DNA of 45,841 bases from CAZSXS01 sp964611385 (GTDB lineage Bacteria; Bacillota; Clostridia; Lachnospirales; CAYPQA01), in NCBI GenBank assembly GCA_964611385.1, contig CAZSXS010000020.1, forward strand, positions 1 through 45,841. The letters are read 5' to 3'. Below are positions 1 through 6,965 of the stretch, in pieces (position 1 is the first letter of the stretch; each line of letters starts with the position of its first letter). The notes beneath the pieces are model-generated. The model worked only from the letters and a program-made list of their open reading frames with translations, searched no databases and was not told the DNA's origin. Made by a program: the position numbers and the translations under genes.

Positions 1-247
1 CAGGTACTAAAGTCTGGGGCAACGGTGGCACATCGGGGTCTAAATCTTTTGTCACCATGCTGTCGGAGGCAATAACCCCAGATTTCGATAAGGGTATCCA
101 TTCTTTCATACCCGTCCGAATAAACATAGTTTCGCCTGTAATTTTCCCTTGAATAAATTGAGTTTGTATGTCCTGCTCGGATAATGGGCCATGCTTTTGA
201 CCATTGATACCAAGATAACAATTTTTTACTTGATTCTCGTCTGACAT
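1..247 (-). CDS. GYF_2-domain protein, 5' part only
   Basis: This is a partial gene running off the left edge; 82 codons are visible. The start is the ATG at 247, with GGGGAGG about 8 bases upstream; the other nearby ATG, at 255, hits a stop after nine codons. The N-terminus reads YLGINGQKHGPLSEQD, later GETMFIRTGMKEWIPL. This matches the GYF_2 pattern (NGQ..GP..., then T..W..GM..W.P). GYF_2 domains are small adaptor modules usually joined to membrane or zinc-ribbon segments. The remaining domains are not visible, so the role of the whole protein is unknown. It lies 31 bp downstream of the serine recombinase on the same strand and may be cotranscribed with it. Confidence 0.7.
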   Translation of the reverse strand, partial: MSDENQVKNCYLGINGQKHGPLSEQDIQTQFIQGKITGETMFIRTGMKEWIPLSKSGVIASDSMVTKDLDPDVPPLPQTLVP

Positions 248-278
248 ATTTTCATTCCTCCCCGTAATTGAATTTAAA

Positions 279-854
279 TTATTTTTGTAAATGTTCTTTT
301 TTCCGTGCATTAATCGCATTGAATAAAGTTTTAACGCTTATTCCTGTTATTTCTGCAATCTCTTTGGTTGAATGTGTTTTTGCGTCATACAGCTTTAACG
401 CTTTTTGGATTAATTTAGGGTCTTTTCGAGGTCGTCCACCGCTCCGTCCCCTTGCTCTTGCCGCTTCAAGACCCTCTTTAGTCCTTTGAACAGTTAAGTC
501 ACGCTCAAACTCGCAAATTGCTGACAAAACTGTGAATAACATTTTTCCAGTGGGTGTGCTTATGTCTATACTTTCTTTTAATGAAATTATTTTGATTCCC
601 TTACTGTCAAATTCTTCAATAAGTGTCCTTAAATCCTTTGCACTTCGTCCAAGACGACTTAAAGATTCAATTACAATCTCATCACCCTCACGAGTAGCTA
701 TCTTTAATTTTTCCAGTTCAGGGCGATTTGACTTTGTCCCAGTATACTTTTCTTTAAAAATATTTTTTTCTTCAACCCCTTTCGTTTTTAGTGCGTCGAT
801 TTGCCTGTCTAAACACTGCCCATCCGTACTTACTCTTGCATAACCAAATTTCAT
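279..854 (-). CDS. Small serine recombinase (resolvase/invertase family)
   Basis: The 191-aa product has the length of Tn3-type resolvases and DNA invertases. It cuts and rejoins DNA through a serine-DNA intermediate. The N-terminus KFGYARVSTDGQ carries the nucleophile Ser9, followed by the family signatures SLSRLGRSAKDL and PTGKMLFTVLSAICEFER. A Gly-Arg-rich hinge (GRSGGRPRK) leads to a C-terminal helix-turn-helix of the HTH_7 type near residues 150-185. The start at 854 was chosen because GGAGG lies 8 bases upstream and the conserved N-terminus begins there; an ATG at 929 would add 25 unrelated residues. A palindrome overlaps its promoter. It could be a plasmid or element resolvase rather than the integrase, since it lacks the large C-terminal domains of serine integrases. 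Confidence 0.92.
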   Translation of the reverse strand: MKFGYARVSTDGQCLDRQIDALKTKGVEEKNIFKEKYTGTKSNRPELEKLKIATREGDEIVIESLSRLGRSAKDLRTLIEEFDSKGIKIISLKESIDISTPTGKMLFTVLSAICEFERDLTVQRTKEGLEAARARGRSGGRPRKDPKLIQKALKLYDAKTHSTKEIAEITGISVKTLFNAINARKKEHLQK

Positions 855-870
855 ACTCGCTACCTCCAAT

Positions 871-929
871 TTGTATGATATGTACATTTGATGTATGTAT
901 ATTATACAATAAATAGGCGTTTTGCACAA
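871..929 (-). promoter_or_regulatory. Recombinase promoter overlapping an imperfect palindrome
   Basis: Reading the minus strand, TTGTGC (929-924), 17 bases, then TATAAT (906-901) form a good sigma-A-type promoter ahead of the recombinase. The -10 lies inside an imperfect inverted repeat at 871-909. Its outer arms TTGTATGATAT and ATATTATACAA pair at 10 of 11 positions around a 17-base centre. This layout suits recombinase autorepression or a resolvase crossover site (res subsite I). The pairing is seen directly; the function is inferred. Confidence 0.5.
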
Positions 930-1073
930 TATGATTTTTACAAAAGATTTTACATAGGTTCTCTATTGGTTTCGTAGAGTAGGCGCATAAAATTTATAAG
1001 CCCTAAAAACTACCGTTTTTTACACTGCTATGTTCTGTTCTAAACCAAGTCCCATATTTATTAGCATTTGCTT

Positions 1074-1808
1074 TTATTTATACTTAGTGTAGTCATAATG
1101 GGGACTTTTAATATATTCAATACTGTATCCACAGCTTACACTTCGACTAAGCTGACATTCTTTTTCAATATATTTTCTTATTTCAACATTATCAAAATAC
1201 TCTTTATCAAGGAATATTTTGAAAACCTTATTGTCAAATATGACCCTCCCACGAGGAACGGACAAGTAGCTTTTACCTACTAATTCTGGATATTGATTAA
1301 TCATATACTTACCCCAAAAGACAGTATGCAAGCGTTCAGCATTTGCATTAATTTTTAAATCGCTATTAGAACTACTATCAACTGCTACATCCTCAATAGT
1401 AGGCCAATCAATTAATACTTCTCCCCTATAAATATAAAATATACAGACTTTAGGAAATACACTTTTAAAGATTCGTTTTTGTCTTGAATTGTCTAAAATG
1501 CCGTCTAGTTGTATTTTTCTGTTTGTTTCAAAAACACTTGCTGAATAAAACAAATTCTTTATACGACATAGTAATTCTAACGATTCATCAGTAGGGAAAG
1601 GGTTAGTTGTGGTAAATACAACACCAGTTATACTATTCTTGCTTTCCTCGAAACATATAACAGCTTCATTTGCCTGTATGAATTTTCCTTCTTTATGTAT
1701 CACCAGGCTAACACCAGAAAAACTGTCTTTATTTCTATCAATTACATCACTAGTTAGGCCGTCTGTGTATATGTCCTTGATTAAGTCTACCCCGCAATCA
1801 TACGCCAT
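1074..1808 (-). CDS. Hypothetical protein, 244 aa
   Basis: I do not recognise this protein. The start at 1808 (MAYDCGVDLIKD) has AGGAAGTGG upstream and is preferred over the upstream ATG at 1877, which would overlap the RBS region. No signal peptide, membrane helix or nucleotide-binding motif is visible. The composition is that of a soluble alpha/beta protein, with a central Trp-Pro segment (VLIDWPTIEDVAVDSSS) and a basic, Tyr-rich C-terminus (HYDYTKYK). It lies 69 bp downstream of the HD-domain gene on the same strand, so the two may share a transcript. The AT-rich codon use fits the rest of the accessory block. It is probably element cargo of unknown role. Confidence 0.6.
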   Translation of the reverse strand: MAYDCGVDLIKDIYTDGLTSDVIDRNKDSFSGVSLVIHKEGKFIQANEAVICFEESKNSITGVVFTTTNPFPTDESLELLCRIKNLFYSASVFETNRKIQLDGILDNSRQKRIFKSVFPKVCIFYIYRGEVLIDWPTIEDVAVDSSSNSDLKINANAERLHTVFWGKYMINQYPELVGKSYLSVPRGRVIFDNKVFKIFLDKEYFDNVEIRKYIEKECQLSRSVSCGYSIEYIKSPHYDYTKYK

Positions 1809-1877
1809 TGTAACCACTTCCTTTCTACTTCTCTTAATAATTGAAAGTATATTACTTTGTTCATTGCATACACCCAC

Positions 1878-2297
1878 TTATTCTTGATTTCTTAAAAATT
1901 CTATTGCATATTTATACTTTTCAGCACGTTTTTTATCCTTTTCGGTTATGATACTCAACCGCTCTAAATCCATATTGTGAGCTAAGTCTACCAACTTAAC
2001 GTGAGTAGCAATAGGGTTTTGGGATACTCGGTGTAAATAGTTGTCATAGCTTTCACCGTTACGCTTAGTTATGCTGTCAACCGCCATAACTACATCTTCG
2101 GGAAACCCTTTCAATCTCAAATCATTGAGTGTATATTCTGTGTCCTCAACAATGTCGTGTAATAAGGCCACAACCTTTTCGGTGTCGTTACTAAGACCAT
2201 TTGCCACGGTTAGCAAATGCTCTAAATATGGTTTTCCGGCTTTATCAAATTGGTTTTTATGAGCTTCTTTTGCAAGTTGTAAGGCTTTGTTATACAT
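1878..2297 (-). CDS. Small HD-domain phosphohydrolase (SpoT/Mesh1-like)
   Basis: This 139-aa protein consists of a single HD domain of the RelA/SpoT hydrolase type. The metal-binding set is visible in order: His27 in YLEHLL, His47-Asp48 in ALLHDIVEDT, and Asp104 in KLVDLAHNMD. The Glu-Asp pair after HD (E51 D52) is typical of the (p)ppGpp hydrolase branch, including the stand-alone Mesh1/SAH proteins. It may therefore hydrolyse an alarmone or another nucleotide; no synthetase domain is present. The start at 2297 has AAAGGAG five bases upstream; the longer frame to 2342 is not supported by an RBS. On a mobile element such an enzyme could counter nucleotide-based defence or starvation signals, but that is speculation. 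Confidence 0.8.
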   Translation of the reverse strand: MYNKALQLAKEAHKNQFDKAGKPYLEHLLTVANGLSNDTEKVVALLHDIVEDTEYTLNDLRLKGFPEDVVMAVDSITKRNGESYDNYLHRVSQNPIATHVKLVDLAHNMDLERLSIITEKDKKRAEKYKYAIEFLRNQE

Positions 2298-2393
2298 GGC
2301 TACTCCTTTCAGTATACCTCTTAATAAAAATACATAAAACATACCGTATAAAATAAAATTAGTACCTCATTAATATGAAACAGTAATAGGGTA

Positions 2394-2594
2394 CTAATGC
2401 CGGTTGAGCCATTTATTTATTTGTTTCCATGGAAAAGCCAAAGCGATAAGCGCAAAGATAGAAGTACCTATATTAGAAGTCGTAATAAGTATAAATAAAG
2501 AGGCAAACAAAGCAAATGCTACCTTTAAAAACGCTTTAGGATTCATTATAAATAACATTAATGCAACTAACGATAATATTGGAATTAAGACCAC
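2394..2594 (-). CDS. Small hydrophobic protein, possible 3' half of a frameshifted gene
   Basis: The 66-aa frame has about three hydrophobic segments and a basic C-terminal tail (WKQINKWLNRH). The start would be a GTG at 2594 with no convincing RBS. The same frame stays open upstream to about 2655 and reads AVLAVYLWFNLNKH, which would complete the transmembrane helix begun at the C-terminus of the preceding gene (GTMFCFILVSIGG). The two frames may thus be one membrane protein split by a one-base shift near 2645. As a stand-alone gene it would be a small integral membrane protein of unknown function. Confidence 0.4.
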   Translation of the reverse strand: MVLIPILSLVALMLFIMNPKAFLKVAFALFASLFILITTSNIGTSIFALIALAFPWKQINKWLNRH

Positions 2595-2625
2595 CTCATT
2601 ACTTTCAATGTTATGCTTGTTAAGG

Positions 2626-3129
2626 TTAAACCACAGGTATACCGCTAATACCGCCTATTGATACCAGTATGAAGCAAAACATAGTACCCTTTTGTTTGAA
2701 CTCGAATAAATCTTGTAGCCTTTTAACATTGTTGCCTGATAGAGCTGAAACGTCCCACTTCGAGGTAACAAAAATAACATTCTTAAACCGATACTTACCA
2801 ACTGAAATTATAGTATCAATAAGCCTATTTTGCAGGTTATCGTTTCCCAAACAATAAACAACCAATGTATCTGTTATACGTCGGCTTTGGATTGTAGAGG
2901 GTATGACATTAAAAATACCGCGTTCATTATCATAATTTCCAAAATCGTCAGGGGTTTTTTTAATTGCTCTGGCTTTTGGGTAATTGGGTGTAAATAGCCC
3001 TGTAATAACTCCTTGTATTGCTTCAACAACATCTTGTGATACTTGCAATTCGTAAGTATGGAATATAGCACCGAGGTTTTCTTGTGCAGAGTACATAACA
3101 TTTTGCTGAATATCTGATAAATCAAACAT
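2626..3129 (-). CDS. Hypothetical protein, possibly truncated by a frameshift
   Basis: This 167-aa protein starts at 3129 (MFDLSDIQQ), with GGAGG seven bases upstream. I do not recognise the family. Most of it looks soluble: an acidic N-terminal segment, a central TDTLVVYCLGNDN strand region, and KNVIFVTSKWDVSALSG. It ends in a hydrophobic stretch (GTMFCFILVSIGGI) that stops after only about half a membrane helix. The adjoining frame at 2394 supplies the missing half, so the full protein was probably a soluble N-terminal domain with a membrane-embedded C-terminus. It is divergent from the XRE repressor across a 153-bp intergenic region with operator-like repeats and may be repressed by it. 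Confidence 0.55.
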   Translation of the reverse strand: MFDLSDIQQNVMYSAQENLGAIFHTYELQVSQDVVEAIQGVITGLFTPNYPKARAIKKTPDDFGNYDNERGIFNVIPSTIQSRRITDTLVVYCLGNDNLQNRLIDTIISVGKYRFKNVIFVTSKWDVSALSGNNVKRLQDLFEFKQKGTMFCFILVSIGGISGIPVV

Positions 3130-3192
3130 ACCATTGCCTCCTTTTAATAAACTCAATTATAGTTTATAGATTATACGGCCTGTTATTTAAAA

Positions 3193-3226
3193 TGTCTATA
3201 TGGCAATATGATAGCCTATACGGACA
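3193..3226. promoter_or_regulatory. Inverted-repeat operator candidate between divergent genes
   Basis: TGTCTATATGGC (3193-3204) and GCCTATACGGACA (3214-3226) form an inverted repeat in the divergent intergenic region of the XRE repressor. A closely related site, TTGCCTATAAGACAA, recurs at 3684-3698 ahead of the WYL gene. Its complement TTGTCTTATAGGCAA matches the first arm well. This suggests one repressor, most simply the XRE protein, acting on both promoters. Confidence 0.5.
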
Positions 3227-3282
3227 TTAATATTTTCCTTAAATGCCTGTATCCTTTTACCTATTAGGAAAGGATTGGTATT

Positions 3283-3639
3283 ATGAGCGAAAAATTTCTT
3301 GTAAACTATAAAGCTTTAGGTGAAAAAATAAAACAAAAACGAAACCAACTTGGCATGACACAAGAAAAAGTGTCTGAACGGCTGGACTTATCCGAATCCT
3401 ACTACTCACGAATAGAGGCTGGTAATAGAGTAACAAGCATAGAAACTCTTATGAAAATAGCCAACTTCTACAACTTAAGCCTTGACTACCTTATGCTTGA
3501 TTCAAGCACAAGGCAAGCTAATGATAAAGTACAGACAGAGCTTATGGAAATACTCAAGAATAAAACTCAAGCTCAATCCAAGTACCTTTTAGATATACTT
3601 AGGGTATTATCAAATAATATTGAGGAGCTATACCCTTAA
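3283..3639 (+). CDS. XRE-family (Cro/CI-type) repressor
   Basis: This 118-aa regulator has an N-terminal helix-turn-helix of the HTH_3 type: LGEKIKQKRNQLGMTQEKVS, then SESYYSRIEAGNRVTSIETL and a LSLDYLM end, roughly residues 12-70. A short helical C-terminal tail probably mediates dimerisation. It has no protease-sensitive CI domain, so control by ligand, partner or level alone is likely. The start at 3283 has an AGGAAAGGA RBS. Inverted repeats lie between it and the divergent gene, and a terminator follows directly. It is probably the element's own regulator, repressing itself and the neighbouring divergent promoter. Confidence 0.9.
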   Translation: MSEKFLVNYKALGEKIKQKRNQLGMTQEKVSERLDLSESYYSRIEAGNRVTSIETLMKIANFYNLSLDYLMLDSSTRQANDKVQTELMEILKNKTQAQSKYLLDILRVLSNNIEELYP

Positions 3640-3643
3640 TTTG

Positions 3644-3673
3644 TGGACGGTTAAATATCGTCCATATTTTTTT
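3644..3673 (+). terminator. Rho-independent terminator after the XRE gene
   Basis: TGGACG (3644-3649) pairs with CGTCCA (3659-3664) around a 9-base loop and is followed by TAT and seven T residues. It sits 5 bp after the XRE stop codon and separates it from the WYL gene. Confidence 0.85.
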
Positions 3674-3683
3674 GTAAGTTAGA

Positions 3684-3732
3684 TTGCCTATAAGACAATT
3701 TTCTTGACATATCATTTCTTTGGTGCAATAAT
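3684..3732 (+). promoter_or_regulatory. Promoter of the WYL regulator with an operator-like site
   Basis: TTGACA (3704-3709), a 17-base spacer and AATAAT (3727-3732) form a plausible promoter ahead of the WYL gene. TTGCCTATAAGACAA at 3684-3698 lies just upstream of the -35 and resembles the arms of the XRE-intergenic inverted repeat. The match is seen directly; the regulator is inferred. Confidence 0.5.
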
Positions 3733-3799
3733 ATTATATAGAATCCATTATCCCATTTTTGGTACAATAGAAATATTATAATAGGGGACGGTGGTTTAA

Positions 3800-4798
3800 G
3801 TGAGTAGTAAATCTAAACTTCTATATGTTTTGGATATTATGAAACATACCGACGAGCAACACCCACTTACTATTTCGGAAGTAATTGATAAGTTAAACCT
3901 TTACGGAATAGAAGCGGAACGTAAGTCTGTAAGTAGGGACTTACAAGTACTGAACGACAGTGGGTATACTATTTTATCGGCAGGAAAATATGATGGTTAC
4001 TATATGGCAGACCGTGAGTTTGAAGATTATGAGCTTATGGTTATTCAAAGTGCCATAAGTAGTGCAAAGTTTATAACAAAAAAGGATAGCGCCAACATAA
4101 TCAAAAAGATTAAACGTATAGCTACTCCAAGCTTGGAAAAAATACTCAATGATATGCTTTATATTGATGGTACGGTCAAAACTGACAACTTGGCCGCCAA
4201 ATATGCCATTGATAAAGTCATTGAAGCAATTAAAGGGAACAGAAAACTAAATTTCAAGTATTTTGAGTATGATTTCAACGGAAACAAGCAATTACGGCGT
4301 GGCGGTCATATATATACTGTCAGCCCATTTTATTTGGTATGGAGCAACGAGGAATACTATTTACTTGCCAACCCTGACAGTCATAACAATATAACCCACT
4401 TTAAAATTGCTATGATGACAGAAGTAAGTATATCTGATAATGCTCGTAAGAAAAGAACGGAAGTAACTGAGTTGCAGGGAAACTTTGACTTGTGTAAATA
4501 CATACGTTCTAATATTCATATGTATACAGGTAAGGTCGAGGACATAACTGCATTGTGCCATAACAGCCTTAGAACAGAAGTGTTAAGCAGATTTGGACGT
4601 GAATCAAGGTTGAGAAAGGTTGAAAACAATTGCTTTGAGGCTCATTTAAGAGTAGCTAATAATGACGGATTATATCAATGGCTTATGCAATTTGGTGAAA
4701 AAATAAAAGTTGTTTCACCGGAGCATATCAGGGATAAAGTTAAAAATTTATTATGCGATGCATTAAGGCAATATGAAAATGAAATCACTATTAATTGA
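3800..4798 (+). CDS. WYL-domain transcriptional regulator
   Basis: The 332-aa protein has the usual order of this family. A winged helix lies at about residues 5-70 (SEVIDKLNLYGIEAERKSVSRDL), a WYL domain at about 140-225, and a WCX-like C-terminal part at 240-330. Typical WYL-core residues appear in YTVSPFYLVWSNEEYYLLA. WYL regulators often sense nucleic acid or nucleotide ligands and repress defence operons (BrxR/CapW types). The start is a GTG at 3800 with GGTGG five bases upstream. The next gene on the strand, about 100 bp on, is a PD-(D/E)XK nuclease with no terminator between them, so the regulator probably controls it. Its own promoter carries an operator-like site. Confidence 0.9.
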   Translation: MSSKSKLLYVLDIMKHTDEQHPLTISEVIDKLNLYGIEAERKSVSRDLQVLNDSGYTILSAGKYDGYYMADREFEDYELMVIQSAISSAKFITKKDSANIIKKIKRIATPSLEKILNDMLYIDGTVKTDNLAAKYAIDKVIEAIKGNRKLNFKYFEYDFNGNKQLRRGGHIYTVSPFYLVWSNEEYYLLANPDSHNNITHFKIAMMTEVSISDNARKKRTEVTELQGNFDLCKYIRSNIHMYTGKVEDITALCHNSLRTEVLSRFGRESRLRKVENNCFEAHLRVANNDGLYQWLMQFGEKIKVVSPEHIRDKVKNLLCDALRQYENEITIN

Positions 4799-4901
4799 TA
4801 GTATGAAGAATCACAGGCGGTAGTATGCTTTAGAACCCGAAACATGAGAAAGATTAATGCCAAGAGGGAATGACTGCAAAAATATTGAAATGGGGGGCTT
4901 T

Positions 4902-6128
4902 ATGGATAATATTAATAAAATTTTAGATTTTTGTGTTAATAATGAAAAGTTTGACACATTATTGAGTGCTATAAACGAATTTAACCCTTTGAAAATTTTA
5001 GGGGTACATGAATATGAGATAAGGCATTCCAATGTTTTAGCATGGCTCTTGAATCCAAAGGCTCACCACGGCTTAGGAGATACTATATTTAAAAAAATTG
5101 TCTGTGAGGTCTTAAAGGAAAACATAGATTTGTTCGCAATGAGCAATAACTCTTTGCAAATAAGCGATGTCTTAACTTCTGATTACTCAGATATAGAGAT
5201 ATTAAGGGAATGGAAAAATATTGATATCCTTGCCGTTTCACACTCAAAGAAAACTGTATTAGTTGTTGAAAACAAATATAATGCGACGGAATCTAGCACC
5301 CAACTCGTGAAATACCTTAAAATAATTCAGAATAAGTATGAGGATTACAGGAAACTGTTTATTTTGTTAACCGTTGACGGCGTAGCCCCTATAGGAAGCG
5401 ATGAATATCTTGTTTTTACACACAAGCAAATACACGATATTATTAAATCAGTTATAGAAATCCGGAAAGATTATATCAATTCTAAAGTTCTTGATTTTAT
5501 AAACCAATACCTTTCGATTTTGGAGGACAAAGAAATGACAAGTGAGACATTATCTACTTTATGTCGCAGTCTCTATAAAGAGCATAGGGAAGCAATAGAA
5601 TTAATTATTACATATGGAAAGCCAACAATTCCACTTGATAGAATGAAAGAGTTCCATTGCGCTACGGAAACTACCTTTGTCCATGGAGATGATTCATATA
5701 ACAAGGGGACAATAAACACTTACTATAATTTCATACCGCAAATTTGGAAGGGTTTGGTGCCTGACACCAACTTATATACCTCTGATAAATACCTCATGTT
5801 TTTCTCTTTTATTTTTTCAGAATATGAAAAGGGTAAAGTCATATTGAGTTTGAATATTGGGAAATTTCCGGAAAATGAAAATAGAACGCTGTTTGTTCAA
5901 AAAATCGTCGAAGCTTTTACAGGTGCTAACAAACCTGTCAAAAATTCAAAGTCTACAAAATCTACTACTAGCACAAGGCTTTTATCAGAAAGTATAGATT
6001 TGACAAGGGAGAATTTAGAGGACTACGATGAGATTGTAAAAATATTAATCGCTTCCTATAACAGCAGATTCAAAGAGGCTGTAGAAATTGTAAATCCCGT
6101 TATTCAAGAATTTTGGGGTAAGAATTAA
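4902..6128 (+). CDS. PD-(D/E)XK nuclease superfamily protein (PDDEXK_4-like)
   Basis: The 408-aa protein shows the PDDEXK_4 N-terminal signature LGVHEYEIRHSNVLAWLL followed by HHGLGD, and then the nuclease core. Asp108 (NIDIL), Glu123 and Lys125 (VVENKY) form the D...ExK active site, with Gln134 (TQL) in the usual position after it. It should bind a divalent metal and cut DNA or RNA. The C-terminal half is less conserved and may recognise the target. ATG 4902 was chosen because it precedes the conserved region and has GGGGGG upstream; ATG 4857 is an alternative adding 15 residues. It follows the WYL regulator and ends in a strong terminator. A restriction or defence nuclease is likely but unproven. 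Confidence 0.85.
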   Translation: MDNINKILDFCVNNEKFDTLLSAINEFNPLKILGVHEYEIRHSNVLAWLLNPKAHHGLGDTIFKKIVCEVLKENIDLFAMSNNSLQISDVLTSDYSDIEILREWKNIDILAVSHSKKTVLVVENKYNATESSTQLVKYLKIIQNKYEDYRKLFILLTVDGVAPIGSDEYLVFTHKQIHDIIKSVIEIRKDYINSKVLDFINQYLSILEDKEMTSETLSTLCRSLYKEHREAIELIITYGKPTIPLDRMKEFHCATETTFVHGDDSYNKGTINTYYNFIPQIWKGLVPDTNLYTSDKYLMFFSFIFSEYEKGKVILSLNIGKFPENENRTLFVQKIVEAFTGANKPVKNSKSTKSTTSTRLLSESIDLTRENLEDYDEIVKILIASYNSRFKEAVEIVNPVIQEFWGKN

Positions 6129-6153
6129 AACGAGAGCTAATAGACAAAAAATA

Positions 6154-6199
6154 AGCAGGGTGCCTTTATATCATTAATAAAGCCCCTGCTGTTTTTGTT
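6154..6199 (+). terminator. Rho-independent terminator after the nuclease gene
   Basis: AGCAGGG (6154-6160) pairs with CCCTGCT (6184-6190), with further pairing of CTTTAT and ATAAAG inside, followed by GTTTTTG. It closes the WYL-nuclease unit. Confidence 0.85.
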
Positions 6200-6333
6200 C
6201 ACACCGTAAATATTCTTGCCTGTAAGCCCGGTAATTTGCGGCAGAATCAAATTGTTAACAAACGGAATAGAGTAACCTTTTTAGATTTTAAAGCCATTAG
6301 AACATATTAGTAGCATTTAATACACATTTAGCT

Positions 6334-6355
6334 AAAAAAATACGGTCATATCCGT
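6334..6355 (-). terminator. Weak terminator candidate downstream of the RHH gene
   Basis: On the minus strand, ACGG and CCGT (6352-6355 and 6342-6345) form a four-base-pair stem followed by a run of seven T (6340-6334). It lies about 50 bp past the stop of the ribbon-helix-helix gene. The stem is short, so this is tentative. The rest of 6200-6406 shows nothing else. Confidence 0.35.
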
Positions 6356-6406
6356 CATTATCTTACAGCCACATTTTAGGCACGAATAAGGTGATAATGA
6401 ATAATG

Positions 6407-6652
6407 TTAACAATCATCATCCAAACAAACATTTGTGAATTTGTTTTCAGGCTTCTTTCGCACATCATTATTGCAAAGCTTGCTTTCACGTTCATATTCT
6501 AAACCGACGAGGTCAAGTATGAATCTTGATGCCTTTAGCTTTTTTTGATTTGCTAACTCATAAATGCAGTCTTTTTGATGTGGAGTTAATCTTATTGTTA
6601 GGGTGGTGGTTTTAGCTTCATTTCTTCTAAACAACGCCGCACTATATATCAC
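6407..6652 (-). CDS. Ribbon-helix-helix DNA-binding protein
   Basis: This 81-aa protein has a ribbon-helix-helix fold at about residues 14-52: a beta strand (TTTLTIRLTPHQ), then two helices (DCIYELANQKKL and ASRFILDLV). Such CopG/MobC/ParD-like proteins bind direct or inverted repeats as dimers. They serve as copy-number regulators, relaxosome accessory proteins or antitoxins. The start is a GTG at 6652 with AAAGGAGG eight bases upstream. No toxin partner gene adjoins it, which favours a replication or mobilisation role. Upstream lies a 747-bp non-coding region with a large inverted repeat and iterons, the natural place for its binding sites. The tail is hydrophilic and ends in an Asp run and Cys. 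Confidence 0.75.
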   Translation of the reverse strand: MIYSAALFRRNEAKTTTLTIRLTPHQKDCIYELANQKKLKASRFILDLVGLEYERESKLCNNDVRKKPENKFTNVCLDDDC

Positions 6653-6855
6653 TGTTTAATCCTCCTTTTGCTATAATTGAAACAACATAAAAAACGTTGC
6701 TGACGAGTCAATGAATAGAATAGCGATACTAAATCAGATAGATACAAAAACTACATAAAACGTAATGTATATAGTATAGTTTATAGCAAAGTTTGAAAGG
6801 TGTTGTCATCCGGTGTTCTCTGGACAATGGTAACGTGTATGCGTGTTGTAACCTA

Positions 6856-6927
6856 CACTCTTACTTAGGGTTATCAGGTGGGAAGTCTACTATTCCCCCT
6901 ATTATGATATAACCCTGAGTAAGAGTG
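6856..6927. repeat. 19-bp inverted repeat
   Basis: The left arm at 6856-6874 (ACTCTTACTTAGGGTTAT after a C) and the right arm at 6909-6927 (ATAACCCTGAGTAAGAGT before a G) are complementary at all but one position, around a 34-base centre. This is far beyond chance for non-coding DNA and has no T run, so it is not a terminator. It could be an origin hairpin, a nick-region hairpin or a protein-binding site. Confidence 0.85.
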
Positions 6928-6965
6928 AGTAAGTGAGAGTAAGTGAGTAAGTAATTTAGTAAGAG
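6917..6965. repeat. GAGTAAGTGA iteron-like direct repeats
   Basis: Starting inside the right arm of the inverted repeat, the sequence runs GAGTAAGAGT, GAGTAAGTGA, GAGTAAGTGA, GTAAGTAA and then TAGTAAGAG. The 10-bp unit puts copies on one helix face, as in the iterons of theta-replicating plasmids. It is too short and too uniform for a CRISPR array. Confidence 0.7.

Noticed and set aside
279..854. The serine recombinase as the integrase of the element
   Set aside because: At 191 aa it lacks the C-terminal domains of large serine integrases; resolvase or invertase is more likely, and the integrase may lie outside the window.
6917..6965. Possible CRISPR array
   Set aside because: The repeats are 10 bp and contiguous with no spacers, and there are no cas genes.
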